In this document: one piece after another, positions 44,848 to 57,527 of the stretch
Layout: each line of letters starts with the position of its first letter
Position numbering within the stretch: position 1 is the first letter of the stretch
From: Luteimonas rhizosphaericola
Lineage (GTDB): Bacteria; Pseudomonadota; Gammaproteobacteria; Xanthomonadales; Xanthomonadaceae
Assembly (NCBI RefSeq): GCF_029888045.1
Contig: NZ_JARXRN010000020.1
Coordinates: forward strand, 429,151-493,150
Reading direction: 5' to 3'
Length of the DNA: 64,000 bases
The notes under the pieces: generated by a model
Database searches by the model: none
Told to the model about the DNA's origin: nothing
Seen by the model: only the letters and a program-made list of their open reading frames with translations
Translations under genes and position numbers: made by a program

Positions 44848-47502
44848 TCAGTAGCGGACGCGGAAGGTGACGCCGTACATCCGCGGCGCGCCCAGGAACG
44901 CGTTGAAGGTGTTGAGCGGGTTGCCCGGATCCGGGAACAGCCCCTGCAGCGGGGCGTCGAAGCCGACCTGCACGTACTCGGTGTCGGTGATATTCGTGCC
45001 CCACAGCTCGACCGTCCAGCGGTTGTCGCTGGCGCCGATGCCGACGCGGGCGTTGACCACCGTGTACGACGACTGCTCCTTTTCGACGTCCAGGTCGGAG
45101 CCGGTGTTGTAGTCGCCCATGTACTTGGCGCCGATGTTGAAGCGGCCGACCATGGCGTTGCTGAAGTCCCACTCGTAGGTCACGGCCATCGAACCCGACC
45201 ACTCGGGCGCGAACGGCATCGTGGCGCCGGGCAGCTTGTACAGCGCGCCCGACGTGCTCAGCGGCGTGCGCTCGACGAAGTCCGCCCCGGGAATGTCGTC
45301 GCCGAAGGTGGTGTCGGCGTACATCAGGCCACCCTGCAGCATCAGGCCGGTCACCGCCTGCGGCTGCCACAGGATCTCCGCGTCCACGCCCTTGGAGGTG
45401 ACCTTGGGGATCGAGCGCACCACGAAGCTGGTGCCCAGGAAGCTGTTGAGCTGGAAGTCCTCGTACTCCTGGTGGAACGCGGTCGCGTTGAGCAGCAGCG
45501 ACCCGTCGGCCCAGGTGGTCTTGGCTCCGAGCTCGTAGCTGTCCACGAACTCGCCGGGGAACGAGGTATCGGCGACGGGCGTGATGCCGGCGCTGCTGGC
45601 GGAGTTGCCGTCGGCCGACTGCACCCGGTCGAGGTTGAAGCCGCCGCCCTTGTAGCCGCGCGCGGCCGAGGCGTAGGTCATCACGTTCTCGTTCCAGCGG
45701 TAGGCCGCCTTCAGCGTGCCGGACCACTCGGTCTCCTCGCTCTCCTGGAACGTGCTGCGTCCGTTGTGCAGCGCGTTGGCCCAGGGCAGGCACATGTAGC
45801 CGGCGATCTGCGGGCCGGCCGAGGCCATGATCGCGTCCTGCACCGGGCCGGGCAGCCCCGCGAACGCGGTGCTGCGGGAGGCCAGCGCGGCGCGCAGGCG
45901 CGCGTAGCGGGCCGGGTTGAGCGGGTTCTGGTCGGTCAGCGCACCGGTGCAGGCCAGGCTGCCGTTGGGGTTGCTGTAGTCCGACGTCAGTTCCTTGTCC
46001 TCGCGGGTGTAGCGCAGGCCCAGGGTGACGTCGAGCGCGTCGGTGGCGCGCCAGGTGTTGTTGGTGAACAGCGCGATGCTCTTGGCGTTCTGCTCGTAGC
46101 GGTCGAGCGCGCCCAGCCCGGTGAAACCGGTGCCGTAGGGCGTGCCGCCCACCTGCGAGAGGAAGGCCGCGGGCGGGATGCCCAGCGGATTGTCGAGCGG
46201 CACGCCGGCCTGGGCCAGGCTCTGCCCGACCAGCGTGTACACCAGCGTGGACACGTAGGGCTCATAGGCCGCGCCGACCCGATAGCTCTCGTTGCGGCGA
46301 AGGTCTTCGTCGGAATAGAACATGCCGACCATCCAGTCCAGCCGGTCGGTCGCGCCGGTGAGGCGGAACTCCTGGCTGAAGGTCTCGAAGCCGGTGAACG
46401 ACTCGTCCTCGTCCGCATTGCGGTACAGCAGGTCGGCGGTGCTGAAGTCGTAGTCCAGGCCGTTGATCGCCTGCCACTCGCGCGCGGCGGTGATCGAGGT
46501 CAGGGTGGCGCCGCCCAAGCCGCCCAGGTCCCAGTTGACCTCGGCCGAGACGCCCTTGTCCTTGATGTCCTGGGTGGTGTCGCGATTGCTGTAGGCGACG
46601 CGGTCGAAGGGATCGTCGCCCGGCGCCGCCACGGCCTGGCCACCGGCCAGCGCGTTGAGGATCGGCGCCGTCCCGCCGACCGTGGTCTGCACCGCCGTGC
46701 AGCAGTTCTCCTCGCGGCTGGTGTAGTCGGCCGACAGCAGCACATCGAGCGATTCGGACGGCTCGAACAGCAGCTTGCCGCGCACGGTGTGGAAGTTCTG
46801 GTCGTAGTCCTCGTCCTCGGTGCGCGGGCCGTTGCCGGTCTCCACGTCCATCCAGCCGTCGCGCTTGCGCTTGGCGGCGTAGACGCTGAAGGCCGCGGTG
46901 TCGCTGAAGGCGTCGTTGTACGCGCCCGACACGCCCATGGCCCCGTAGTTGCCCACCGACACTTCCGCCTCGGCGCTCTGGGTATAGCTCGGGCGCCGGG
47001 TCACGACGTTGATCACGCCGGCCGAGGTGTTCTTGCCGAACACGGTTCCCTGCGGGCCCTTGAGCACCTCGATGCGCTCCAGCTGGCCGAGGTCGCCGAA
47101 GCCGACGCTGTTGCGCGGCCGGTACACGCCGTCGATCACCACGCCCACCGACGACTCCAGGCCGACGTTGTCGCCGACGGTGCCGATGCCGCGGATGCGC
47201 GCGGTGGTGATCGCCTCGTTCTGGGTGCTGGTGACGGTCAGGCCGGGCACCAGGATCTGCATGTCCTTGATGTCGCGCACGCTGCTGTCCTGGAGCAGTT
47301 GCTCGTCGAGCGCGGTGACCGAGATCGGCACGTCCTGCAGCGCCTCCTCGCGCTTCTGCGCGGTGACGGTGAGGGTGGCCAGGGTGCGGGTTTCCTCTTC
47401 CCCGGCCGCGGGCTCCTGCGCGGACACCGGGAAAGCCATGGACGCGATCGCCGAGACCAGGGCGACGGAAAGGATGCTGTGCTGCGGATGGCGTGACGCC
47501 AT
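44848..47502 (-). CDS. TonB-dependent outer-membrane receptor
   Basis: 884 residues. A signal peptide (LSVALVSAIASMAFPVSAQ) is followed by the plug domain (TLTVTAQKREEALQDVPISVTALDEQLL, RIRGIGTVGDNVGLESSVGVVIDGVY, LERIEVLKGPQGTVFGKNTSAGVINVVTRRP) and a 22-strand barrel ending TFRVRY with an aromatic C-terminal residue. TonB-ExbBD powers uptake of a ligand across the outer membrane. The plug style (LQDVPISVTA.., VGVVIDGVY) is that of the broad group linked to siderophores, plant or carbohydrate compounds and sterols, so the substrate cannot be named. It is divergent from mutS. A candidate operator lies about 150 bp upstream at 47652. Confidence 0.93.
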   Translation of the reverse strand: MASRHPQHSILSVALVSAIASMAFPVSAQEPAAGEEETRTLATLTVTAQKREEALQDVPISVTALDEQLLQDSSVRDIKDMQILVPGLTVTSTQNEAITTARIRGIGTVGDNVGLESSVGVVIDGVYRPRNSVGFGDLGQLERIEVLKGPQGTVFGKNTSAGVINVVTRRPSYTQSAEAEVSVGNYGAMGVSGAYNDAFSDTAAFSVYAAKRKRDGWMDVETGNGPRTEDEDYDQNFHTVRGKLLFEPSESLDVLLSADYTSREENCCTAVQTTVGGTAPILNALAGGQAVAAPGDDPFDRVAYSNRDTTQDIKDKGVSAEVNWDLGGLGGATLTSITAAREWQAINGLDYDFSTADLLYRNADEDESFTGFETFSQEFRLTGATDRLDWMVGMFYSDEDLRRNESYRVGAAYEPYVSTLVYTLVGQSLAQAGVPLDNPLGIPPAAFLSQVGGTPYGTGFTGLGALDRYEQNAKSIALFTNNTWRATDALDVTLGLRYTREDKELTSDYSNPNGSLACTGALTDQNPLNPARYARLRAALASRSTAFAGLPGPVQDAIMASAGPQIAGYMCLPWANALHNGRSTFQESEETEWSGTLKAAYRWNENVMTYASAARGYKGGGFNLDRVQSADGNSASSAGITPVADTSFPGEFVDSYELGAKTTWADGSLLLNATAFHQEYEDFQLNSFLGTSFVVRSIPKVTSKGVDAEILWQPQAVTGLMLQGGLMYADTTFGDDIPGADFVERTPLSTSGALYKLPGATMPFAPEWSGSMAVTYEWDFSNAMVGRFNIGAKYMGDYNTGSDLDVEKEQSSYTVVNARVGIGASDNRWTVELWGTNITDTEYVQVGFDAPLQGLFPDPGNPLNTFNAFLGAPRMYGVTFRVRY

Positions 47503-47968
47503 GTGGAAGTCCCCCAGGTGGTTGGATGCGATGCGGTGACGCCGGTATTGCGACGAGACGCAGCCGCGCGGCCGGGTCGCGGACGCGGGCTCCGGAGGGC
47601 GGCCTGCGTGGGGGACCGGCTGCCGTCCGATGGTGCTGGAGCGAACGAAAACCTAACACAATTTCCGGTGTTGGGAAGCGTCCCGTGCCCCGCCGTATGG
47701 CGCCTGGCGAAGGCCGGCCTGCCGGCCCGGCGAAAAGTCCGGGTGGAAGGGTCCGGCCGAGCATGACGCGTCGGGGCATCGCGATGTTGATCCTGCTCAA
47801 ATCGGGGATGCCGATCCGCACGCGGACCCCGCCGCCAGTCCGGGTGTGCGGCCGCGCCGCAGGCGGAGCGCGCCGATGCGCCGCGGCAGGCCGGGGTACG
47901 GGCGCGCAGGCGGGGCGGATACAATTCCCGGCCGACGCGCCGTCGCGCGCGTCCCCGCCGCGGAACGA
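47503..47968. other. Divergent intergenic region, TonB receptor / mutS
   Basis: 466 bp with no supported gene. It must contain the promoters for the receptor (minus) and mutS (plus). The only clear structure is the inverted repeat at 47652-47675 in an AT-richer patch (about 47640-47675). The rest is GC-rich and open in several frames, without start signals or protein-like composition. Confidence 0.6.
47652..47675. promoter_or_regulatory. Candidate operator, inverted repeat upstream of the TonB receptor
   Basis: CCTAACAC - AATTTCCG - GTGTTGGG: 7 of 8 arm positions pair, with an AT-rich core in otherwise GC-rich DNA, about 150 bp before the receptor start. It does not match the Fur box. It may bind a regulator of the receptor; purely sequence-based suggestion. 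Confidence 0.35.
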
Positions 47969-50560
47969 ATGAAGCTGGACAGGTCGCCCGAACACACCCC
48001 CCTGATGAAGCAGTTCTTCGCCGCCAAGGCGGAGCATCCGGATGTCCTGCTGTTCTTCCGCATGGGCGATTTCTACGAGCTGTTCTACGACGACGCGCGC
48101 AAGGCCGCGCGCCTGCTCGACATCACCCTGACCCAGCGCGGCAGTTCCGGCGGCCAGCCGATCCCGATGGCCGGCGTGCCGCACCACTCGTCCGAGGGCT
48201 ATCTGGCGCGGCTGGTGGCCCTGGGCGAGTCGGTGGCCATCTGCGAGCAGATCGGCGACCCGGCCGCGAGCAAGGGCCTGGTGGAACGCAAGGTGGTGCG
48301 CATCGTCACCCCCGGCACCGTGACCGACGAGGCCCTGCTGCAGGAACGCCGCGACACCCTGCTGCTCGCCGTCGCCCGCGGCCGGTCCGGCTACGGCCTG
48401 GCGTGGGCCGACCTGGCCGGTGGCCGGTTCCTGGTCAACGACGTCGCCGGCGACGCGCAGCTGGAGGCCGAACTGGCGCGCCTGGAGCCGGCCGAGGTAC
48501 TGCTGCCCGACGAGGAGGGCTGGCCCGATGCGCTGCGCGAGCGCAGCGGCGTGCGCCGGCGCGCGCCCTGGCTGTTCGACGCCGAATCGGGGCGCCGCCA
48601 GCTGCTTCAGTTCTTCGGCCTGCACGACCTGACCGGCTTCGGCATCGAGGACCGTCCGCTCGCCATCGCCGCCGCCGGCGCGCTGCTGGGTTACGTCGAG
48701 GAGACCCAGAAGCAGCGGCTGCCGCACCTGACCTCTATCGCCGTCGAGAGCGGCGACGGCGCGATCGCGATGAACGCGGCCACCCGCCGCCACCTCGAGC
48801 TCGACAGCCGCGTCGACGGCGACACCCGCCACACCCTGCTCGGCGTGCTCGACACCACGGTCTCCCCGATGGGCGGGCGGCTGCTGCGGCGCTGGCTGCA
48901 CCGGCCGCTGCGCGAGCGCGACACGGTGCGCCTGCGCCACGCGGCGGTCGCGACCCTGATCGACGCGCGCGCGGAGGAACCCTTGCGCGAGCGCTTCCGC
49001 GCCCTGGGCGACCTGGAGCGCATCCTCTCGCGCATCGCGCTGCGCTCGGCGCGCCCGCGCGACCTGTCCACCCTGCGCGACGGCCTGGCGATGCTGCCCG
49101 CGGTGCGCGAGTTGCTGGCGCCGCTGGATTCGCCGCGCCTGCGCGAACTGTCCGATTCGCTGGGCGAGCACGCCGCCGAGGCCCACCTGCTCGCCGGCGC
49201 GCTGGTGGAGCAGCCGCCGGTGCTGGCGCGCGACGGCGGCGTATTCGCCGAGGGCCACGATGCCGAGCTCGACGAGCTGCGCCGCCTCAGCGAGAACGCG
49301 GACGGATTCCTGGTGGACCTGGAAGCGCGCGAGAAGGCCGCCACCGGCATCGCCACGCTCAAGGTCGGCTACAACCGCGTGCACGGCTATTTCATCGAGA
49401 TCAGCAAGGCGCAGTCGTCCAAGGCGCCCGCGCACTACACCCGGCGCCAGACCCTGACCGGCGCCGAGCGCTACATCACCGAAGAGCTGAAGGCGTTCGA
49501 GGACAAGGTGCTCTCGGCCCGCGAGCGCGCGCTGGCGCGCGAACGCCTGCTGTACGAACAGCTGCTCGACGCCCTCGCCGCCCGGCTCGAACCGCTGCGC
49601 CGCTGCGCCGCCGCGCTCAGCGAGCTGGACGTGCTGGCCGCGTTCGCCGAACGCGCGCAGGCGTTGGACTGGTCGCGGCCGCTGCTCACCGACGCGCCGT
49701 GCATCCAGATCGAACGCGGCCGCCATCCGGTGGTGGAAGCGGTGCGCGACGACCCGTTCGAACCCAACGACCTGGTGCTGGGCGAGGACCGGCGCATGCT
49801 GGTGATCACCGGCCCCAACATGGGCGGCAAGAGCACCTACATGCGCCAGAACGCGCTGATCGTGCTGCTGGCGCACATCGGCAGCTTCGTGCCCGCGGCG
49901 CGTGCCGAGATCGGCCCGATCGACCGCATCCTCACCCGCATCGGCGCCGGCGACGACCTGGCGAAGGGGCAGTCGACCTTCATGGTCGAGATGGCCGAGA
50001 CCAGCTACATCCTGCACCATGCCACCGACCGGTCGCTGGTGCTGATGGACGAGATCGGCCGCGGCACCTCGACCTACGACGGCCTCGCCCTGGCCGAGGC
50101 CTGCGCGCGCCAGCTCGCCGCGACCAACCGCAGCTACACCCTGTTCGCCACGCACTACTTCGAGCTCACCGCGCTGGCCGAGCCCGGCAGCGGCATCGCC
50201 AACGTGCACCTGGACGCGGTGGAGCACCACGACGCGAACGGCCACGACACCCTGGTGTTCATGCACGCGGTCAAGGACGGCCCCGCCGACCGCAGCTTCG
50301 GCCTGCAGGTGGCGGCGCTGGCCGGCCTGCCGAAGGCGGTGATCCGCGACGCGCGCGCGCGCCTGGCCGAGCTGGAGCGGCGTTCGCACGACACCGCCGC
50401 CGCGGCGCCGATGTCGGCCGAACGCATCGACCAGCCGCAGCAGTTCGGCCTGTTCGCGCCCTCCTCGGCCGCGCTCGAAGCGCTGGCTTCGATCGATCCG
50501 GACGAACTCACGCCCAAGCAGGCGCTCGAGGCGCTGTACCGGCTCAAGGCGCTGTCGTGA
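47969..50560 (+). CDS. mutS: DNA mismatch repair protein MutS
   Basis: 863 residues (E. coli 853). It recognises mismatches and small loops and recruits MutL. The N-terminal mismatch-binding motif is Phe35-Tyr-Glu37 in [13 protein letters not shown]. The lever/clamp region contains [15 protein letters not shown]. The ATPase has Walker [15 protein letters not shown] near residue 615, [15 protein letters not shown], and Walker [17 protein letters not shown]. The C-terminal region has QFGLFAPSS and ends LYRLKAL. The ATG at 47969 matches the family start [25 protein letters not shown]; in-frame sequence further upstream is not conserved in character. Confidence 0.99.
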   Translation: MKLDRSPEHTPLMKQFFAAKAEHPDVLLFFRMGDFYELFYDDARKAARLLDITLTQRGSSGGQPIPMAGVPHHSSEGYLARLVALGESVAICEQIGDPAASKGLVERKVVRIVTPGTVTDEALLQERRDTLLLAVARGRSGYGLAWADLAGGRFLVNDVAGDAQLEAELARLEPAEVLLPDEEGWPDALRERSGVRRRAPWLFDAESGRRQLLQFFGLHDLTGFGIEDRPLAIAAAGALLGYVEETQKQRLPHLTSIAVESGDGAIAMNAATRRHLELDSRVDGDTRHTLLGVLDTTVSPMGGRLLRRWLHRPLRERDTVRLRHAAVATLIDARAEEPLRERFRALGDLERILSRIALRSARPRDLSTLRDGLAMLPAVRELLAPLDSPRLRELSDSLGEHAAEAHLLAGALVEQPPVLARDGGVFAEGHDAELDELRRLSENADGFLVDLEAREKAATGIATLKVGYNRVHGYFIEISKAQSSKAPAHYTRRQTLTGAERYITEELKAFEDKVLSARERALARERLLYEQLLDALAARLEPLRRCAAALSELDVLAAFAERAQALDWSRPLLTDAPCIQIERGRHPVVEAVRDDPFEPNDLVLGEDRRMLVITGPNMGGKSTYMRQNALIVLLAHIGSFVPAARAEIGPIDRILTRIGAGDDLAKGQSTFMVEMAETSYILHHATDRSLVLMDEIGRGTSTYDGLALAEACARQLAATNRSYTLFATHYFELTALAEPGSGIANVHLDAVEHHDANGHDTLVFMHAVKDGPADRSFGLQVAALAGLPKAVIRDARARLAELERRSHDTAAAAPMSAERIDQPQQFGLFAPSSAALEALASIDPDELTPKQALEALYRLKALS

Positions 50561-50585
50561 GCGGCGCCGTCGCGGCCGCGCGACC

Positions 50586-51809
50586 GTGACCGTCACCCAG
50601 CACGCACCTGGCGGGGAGGCCACGCACCTCACCGATGCGGACGTGGTTGTGCTCGGCGCCGGCGCGGCCGGACTGATGTGCGCCATCGCCGCTGGCGCGC
50701 GCGGTCGGCGCGTGCTGGTGCTGGATCACGCCAACAAGGTCGGCAAGAAGATCCTGATGTCCGGCGGCGGGCGCTGCAACTTCACCAATACCGGCACCAC
50801 GCCGGCCAACTTCCTCTCGGTCAACCCGCACTTCTGCAAGTCGGCGCTGGCGCGCTACACGCCGGCGGACTTCATCGCCATGGTCGAGCGCCACGGCATC
50901 GCCTACCACGAGAAGGAACTCGGGCAGCTGTTCTGCGACGAGTCTTCGAAGCAGATCGTGCGCATGCTGCTGGACGAGGCCGCGGCGGTCGGCGCGCAGG
51001 TGCGGACGCACTGCGCGATCGACGCGGTGGAGCCTGTCGGCGAACGACATTTCCGCCTGCGCACGTCGCAGGGCACGCTCGACTGCGGCGCGCTGGTGGT
51101 GGCGACCGGCGGGCTGTCGATTCCGAGCATGGGCGCCAGCGGGTTCGGCTACCAGCTCGCGCGCCAGTTCGGCCACGAGGTGCTCGCCACGCGCGCGGGC
51201 CTGGTGCCGCTGACGCTCTCGGGCCGCCCCCTGGAGCGGCTGCAGGACCTGGCCGGCCTGTCGCTGCAGGTCGAAGCAGGCTGCAACGGCGCATCATTCC
51301 GCAACGCGATGCTCGTCACCCACCGCGGCCTGAGCGGCCCGGCCATCCTGCAGATCTCCTCCTACTGGCAACCGGGCGACGACCTGCGGATCGACCTGCT
51401 GCCGGGCGAAGACGCGAACGCCTGGCTGGCGGCGCGCCAGCGCGCGCGTGGCGAGGCCGAATTGCGCACGGTGCTGGGCGACGTGCTGCCGCGCCGCTTC
51501 GCCCAGCGCCTGTGCGAGGCCTGGCTGCCCAGCCGGCCGATGAAGCAGTACACGCCGGCGCAGCTGCGCGAGGTGGCCGCCACCCTCGCCGCCTGGCCGG
51601 TGGTGCCCAGCGGCACCGAGGGTTACCGCACCGCGGAAGTCACCCTGGGCGGCGTGGACACCGCGGGGCTGTCGTCGTCGACGATGATGTCGCGCCACGT
51701 GCCCGGCCTGCATTTCATCGGCGAGGTGGTCGATGTCACCGGTTGGCTGGGCGGCTACAACTTCCAGTGGGCCTGGGCGTCCGGGCACGCCGCCGGCCAG
51801 GCGGTCTGA
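50586..51809 (+). CDS. NAD(P)/FAD-dependent oxidoreductase, YhiN/HI0933 family
   Basis: 407 residues. The FAD-binding Rossmann motif VVVLGAGAAGLMCAIAAGARGRRVLVLDH is at the N-terminus, followed by KVGKKILMSGGGRCNFTNT, the hallmark of the HI0933-like family. VVATGGLSIPSMGASGFGYQLARQFGH and TEGYRTAEVTLGGVD.., FIGEVVDVTGWLGGYNFQWAWASGHAAG complete the pattern. A cytoplasmic flavoprotein whose substrate is unknown; relatives include BaiN-type enzymes. The GTG at 50586 lies 25 bp after mutS, so the two genes may share a transcript. Confidence 0.9.
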   Translation: MTVTQHAPGGEATHLTDADVVVLGAGAAGLMCAIAAGARGRRVLVLDHANKVGKKILMSGGGRCNFTNTGTTPANFLSVNPHFCKSALARYTPADFIAMVERHGIAYHEKELGQLFCDESSKQIVRMLLDEAAAVGAQVRTHCAIDAVEPVGERHFRLRTSQGTLDCGALVVATGGLSIPSMGASGFGYQLARQFGHEVLATRAGLVPLTLSGRPLERLQDLAGLSLQVEAGCNGASFRNAMLVTHRGLSGPAILQISSYWQPGDDLRIDLLPGEDANAWLAARQRARGEAELRTVLGDVLPRRFAQRLCEAWLPSRPMKQYTPAQLREVAATLAAWPVVPSGTEGYRTAEVTLGGVDTAGLSSSTMMSRHVPGLHFIGEVVDVTGWLGGYNFQWAWASGHAAGQAV

Positions 51810-54188
<2,379 letters not shown>

Positions 54189-54417
54189 GCCGGCGCAGGC
54201 AGGCGTGGGACATCGGCGCGTCCGCATGTCCCGGGCAGGTTGGTGAAACGCACCGCCCACCGAGGTGCACGCCCTGTCCGCGCGCCGTGTTGCCGCGCAG
54301 GGCCCTACCGCAGCCTGTGGAAGCACGTCGTTGCGGGACGGCGCATGCCCTTCACCCACGTCCCACGTGAGTGGAGACGCACTGGCTCCGCACCGCCGGG
54401 GACTGACCGAGCCCCGC

Positions 54418-54825
54418 TCAGCTGGCGTCGATATCGCCCAGCGCGCGGATCAGCCGGCGCGCGCGCTTGTCCGGCTTGGATTCCGGCGGGCGGAAGCCGT
54501 TGCGCTCGGCCCGGGCCAGCGCGCGTGCCGCCTCGCGCGCTTCACGCGATGCCTCGGATTCGGCATACATCGCCTGCGCCGCCGCCGCCGGACCACGCAC
54601 GTCCGACAACGCATGCACCTGGATCTCGAAGAATTCGCCCGCGCGTTCGATGCGCATCGCATCGCCGATCCGGACGGTGCGGGCGGGCTTGGCCCGCTGT
54701 CCGCCCACTGCGACCTTCCCGGTGTCGATCGCCTGCCGCGCCAGCGCGCGCGTGCGGAAGAACCGCGCGGCCCACAGCCACACATCGAGCCGGACGGTTG
54801 GCGCGGGGGGCGACACGTCGTTCAT
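54418..54825 (-). CDS. S4-domain RNA-binding protein, Hsp15 (HslR) family
   Basis: 135 residues. The S4 domain is at about residues 10-70: VRLDVWLWAARFFRTRALARQAIDTGKVAVGGQRAKPARTVRIGDAMRI. The C-terminal part is helical and basic (REAREAARALARAERNGF, KPDKRARRLIRALGDI). Hsp15 binds stalled 50S subunits carrying nascent chain and helps recycle them after heat stress. Length and basic tail match the family (E. coli 133). The ATG at 54825 begins the conserved N-terminus. The 229 bp between katG and this convergent gene hold only the katG hairpin. Confidence 0.9.
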   Translation of the reverse strand: MNDVSPPAPTVRLDVWLWAARFFRTRALARQAIDTGKVAVGGQRAKPARTVRIGDAMRIERAGEFFEIQVHALSDVRGPAAAAQAMYAESEASREAREAARALARAERNGFRPPESKPDKRARRLIRALGDIDAS

Positions 54826-55009
54826 GGCGAAGGATTGTAGTCGCGGCGCTCTGGCGCACGTCCTTGCGTGCCCGGCCTCACGGACGCCCGGCTCGCAAGG
54901 GCGGCATGGCTGGACGGCGCCCGCCATCGCGCCGGGCACTGCACGCCGTAGCGTCCGCTCGCGCCCGCATGGAGGGCGCCGCTGCACCGGTGATCGCCCC
55001 GAAACGCGA

Positions 55010-55031
55010 ACGGCCGCCCGGGGGCGGCCGT
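55010..55031 (-). terminator. Hairpin after rplS
   Basis: Perfect 9-base arms ACGGCCGCC and GGCGGCCGT with a 4-base loop, 22 bp after the rplS stop, followed on the minus strand by TTCGCGTTTC. Likely terminator for rpsP-rimM-trmD-rplS, although the T-tract is poor. Confidence 0.6.
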
Positions 55032-55053
55032 CGTGAACGTGCGCGGCGCCTGC

Positions 55054-55461
55054 TTACTCGGCTGCCGCCGCCGCTGCCGCCTTCGCCTTGGAGTGCGCGG
55101 ACAGGTCTTCCTTGATGCGCGCCTTCTTGCCTTCCAGGCCACGCAGGTAGTACAGCTTGCCGGCGCGGACCTTGCCGCGACGCTTGACCTCGACCGACTC
55201 GATCGTGGCGCTGTGGCTCTGGAACACGCGCTCGACGCCGTAGCCGTGCGAGATCTTGCGCACGGTGAACGACGAGTTGAGGCCGGCGTTCTTCTTGCCG
55301 ATCACCACGCCCTCGTACGCCTGCACGCGCTCGCGGTTGCCTTCCTTCACCTTGACGTTGACGATCACGGTGTCGCCGGGGCCGAAGTCGGGAAGCTTGC
55401 GCTGCGCCTGTTCGGTCTCGAACTGCTGCAGCAGGGTGTTCAGGGACGGCTTGGTGGTCAT
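55054..55461 (-). CDS. rplS: 50S ribosomal protein L19
   Basis: 135 residues. It sits at the 30S-50S interface of the ribosome. The family core is complete: [59 protein letters not shown], then [27 protein letters not shown]. It has an Ala-rich tail ([11 protein letters not shown]) not present in E. coli L19 (115 residues). The ATG at 55461 begins [15 protein letters not shown]. It is the last gene of the rpsP-rimM-trmD-rplS operon but 276 bp after trmD, an unusually long gap that contains a REP-like element. Confidence 0.98.
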   Translation of the reverse strand: MTTKPSLNTLLQQFETEQAQRKLPDFGPGDTVIVNVKVKEGNRERVQAYEGVVIGKKNAGLNSSFTVRKISHGYGVERVFQSHSATIESVEVKRRGKVRAGKLYYLRGLEGKKARIKEDLSAHSKAKAAAAAAAE

Positions 55462-55601
55462 GTCGGTATCTCGCTGGAGCCTGTTGGAGTCGTTGTAGGC
55501 GTGGTGCACGTGGACGCACGCTCTCGGCAATGCCTGCCTGTGGCAGGTCAGCCGCGCATGATAACGGGAAATCAGGCCCCCGGCCACCCGCGACCCGCGT
55601 C

Positions 55602-55629
55602 GCCCGGGTAAGCGAAGCGCATCCGGGGC
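55602..55629. repeat. Single REP-like palindrome between trmD and rplS
   Basis: GCCCGGGTAAGCGAAGCGCA..CCGGGGC repeats, in inverted orientation, the first stem-loop of the 107-bp units at 16984-17338. One isolated, partly decayed copy inside a ribosomal operon. Confidence 0.7.
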
Positions 55630-55737
55630 CCGTCGCCCCGAGCGACCGCTCCTGGTCTCCGGGTCGGCCCGGCGACCCGGACATCGCACGGCCCGCCCAG
55701 CCGCCGGCCCGCCTCCACCGGTGCCGAACCGCCCGCC

Positions 55738-56487
55738 TCAGCCGGCTGGATCGCCGTCGGTCGCCTGCGCCTCCAGCCAGCGGGCCTCCTCCGCGCTCAG
55801 CCCGGCCGCGGCCAGCAGGTCGGGCCGGCGCGCGCGCGTGCGTAGCAGCGCCTGGCGGCGGCGCCAGCGCGCGATCTCGGCGTGGTTGCCCGACAGCAGC
55901 ACCTCCGGCACGGTGCCGAGCGCGTGCTCCACCGGCCGGGTGTAGTGCGGGCAGTCCAGCAGGCCGTCGCCTTCGAAGCTGTCCTGGACGGCCGAATCGG
56001 CGTCGTTGAGGGCGCCGTCCTGCAGCCGCGCGACCGCGTCCACCACCACCGCCGCGGCCAGTTCGCCGCCCGAGAGCACGTAGTCGCCGATCGACAGCTC
56101 CTCGTCCACCTCGGCCGCCAGCAGCCGCTCGTCGACGCCCTCGTAGCGCCCGCACAGCAGGATGATCCGCGACTCCGCCGCCAGCTCGCGCACCCGCGCC
56201 TGGGTCAGCGGCCGGCCCTGGGGGCTGAGGTAGATCACCCGCGCGGGGGCCGGATCGGCGGCGCGGGCCGCGGCGATCGCCGCCCGCAGGGGGTCGATCA
56301 GCATCACCATCCCGGGCCCGCCCCCGAAGGGCCGGTCGTCGACCCGGCGATAGTTGCCGTCCGCGTAGTCGCGCGGATTCCAGCCCTGCATGGAGAGCAG
56401 TCCGCGCTCCTGTGCGCGGCCGACCACGCCGAAACCGGCGCACTGGGCCACGAATTCGGGAAACAGGCTGACGACGTCGATCCGCAT
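55738..56487 (-). CDS. trmD: tRNA (guanine37-N1)-methyltransferase TrmD
   Basis: 249 residues. It methylates G37 of tRNAs with SAM and prevents +1 frameshifting. The SPOUT trefoil-knot motifs are present: [87 protein letters not shown] and the C-terminal [30 protein letters not shown]. It starts 3 bp after rimM. Confidence 0.99.
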   Translation of the reverse strand: MRIDVVSLFPEFVAQCAGFGVVGRAQERGLLSMQGWNPRDYADGNYRRVDDRPFGGGPGMVMLIDPLRAAIAAARAADPAPARVIYLSPQGRPLTQARVRELAAESRIILLCGRYEGVDERLLAAEVDEELSIGDYVLSGGELAAAVVVDAVARLQDGALNDADSAVQDSFEGDGLLDCPHYTRPVEHALGTVPEVLLSGNHAEIARWRRRQALLRTRARRPDLLAAAGLSAEEARWLEAQATDGDPAG

Positions 56488-56490
56488 CGC

Positions 56491-57003
56491 TCAGAAGTCC
56501 GCGTCCCAGTCCACCGTCACCACCCCGGCGTCGAAATCCACCGAGGTGACGTAGTCCGGTTCGATGAACGGGATCATCCGCTCGCGCTCGCCGCGGGCGA
56601 CCAGCACGTCGTTGGCGCCGGTGGAGAACAGGTGCGACACCGTGCCGAAATCGATGCCGGCCGTGTTCACCACGCGCAGGCCTTCGAGGTCGACCCAGTA
56701 GTACTCGCCCGGCTTCGGCGGCGGCAGCGCGCCGCGCGGCACCCACAGCTCGCTGCCGCGCAGGGCTTCGGCCGCGTCACGGTCGTCCACGCCGGGCAGC
56801 TGCAGCACGATGCCCTTGGCGGTGCTGCGCCCGCGCCCGCCGTCGAGTTCGCGCTCGCGGCCCTGCGCGTCGCGCAGCACCCAGGGCCGGTAGCGGAAGA
56901 CCGCCTCCGGCGGATCGCTGAAGGATTCGAGCTTGAGCTCGCCACGCACGCCGAACGCGCCGTGGATCCTGCCCATCAGGATGCGGCGCGTCGGGTCGTT
57001 CAT
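56491..57003 (-). CDS. rimM: Ribosome maturation factor RimM
   Basis: 170 residues. It binds ribosomal protein S19 during 30S assembly. The N-terminal barrel is [32 protein letters not shown], and the C-terminal PRC barrel opens [42 protein letters not shown], ending [23 protein letters not shown]. It lies 35 bp after rpsP and 3 bp before trmD in the standard operon order. Confidence 0.98.
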   Translation of the reverse strand: MNDPTRRILMGRIHGAFGVRGELKLESFSDPPEAVFRYRPWVLRDAQGRERELDGGRGRSTAKGIVLQLPGVDDRDAAEALRGSELWVPRGALPPPKPGEYYWVDLEGLRVVNTAGIDFGTVSHLFSTGANDVLVARGERERMIPFIEPDYVTSVDFDAGVVTVDWDADF

Positions 57004-57038
57004 CTCGGCAGGTGGCCGCGCCGGGGCGCGGCCCGGTA

Positions 57039-57299
57039 TCAGGCGGCCGGAGCGGCGGCCTTGGCGGCTTCGCGGTACAGGTTGCGGACCTTGTCGGTCA
57101 GCTGCGCGCCCTGCGAAACCCAGTGGTCGACACGCGCGGTATCCAGCACGATGCGCTGCTCGGCGCCCTGGGCGACGGGGTTGTAGTAGCCCACGCGCTC
57201 GATGTTGCGGCCGTCGCGCGCGCTGCGCGAGTCGGTGACGATAATGTGGTAGAAGGGGCGCTTCTTCGCGCCGCCGCGGGTGAGGCGGATCTTGACCAT
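57039..57299 (-). CDS. rpsP: 30S ribosomal protein S16
   Basis: 86 residues. It stabilises the 30S body. [41 protein letters not shown] is the complete family signature, and [22 protein letters not shown] the C-terminal part. First gene of rpsP-rimM-trmD-rplS; its promoter should lie in the 228 bp upstream (57300-57527), where a short AT-rich patch (CATTATAGGGC on the plus strand near 57350) is seen. Confidence 0.99.
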   Translation of the reverse strand: MVKIRLTRGGAKKRPFYHIIVTDSRSARDGRNIERVGYYNPVAQGAEQRIVLDTARVDHWVSQGAQLTDKVRNLYREAAKAAAPAA

Positions 57300-57527
57300 G
57301 GTGCGTTCTCGGTGTTGCCCAGTCGCCAGGATGGCGAGGTAAGCCGGACATTATAGGGCATCGCGGCCGGCTCGCCACCCGCCGCCCGGTCAAGCGCGCC
57401 CGGTCGGGCCAGTCCGACCCGATCCCGTCTGCGCCGCCAGGACTCGCGCACGTGCGGGGGTGCGCATCGACGTCCCCGTTGCCGGGCGGCGCGACGCCGG
57501 CGCGTCTCGCAGGCGTCCTCCGGTGCG

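Noticed and set aside
46262-50686. A 1474-codon minus-strand frame across mutS and the receptor start
   Set aside because: It is antisense to well-conserved mutS and in a wrong frame of the receptor; composition is of shadow type.
54207-54232. Terminator after katG
   Set aside because: The GGGACAT..ATGTCCC dyad has short arms, a long GC loop and no T-tract; too weak for a separate call.
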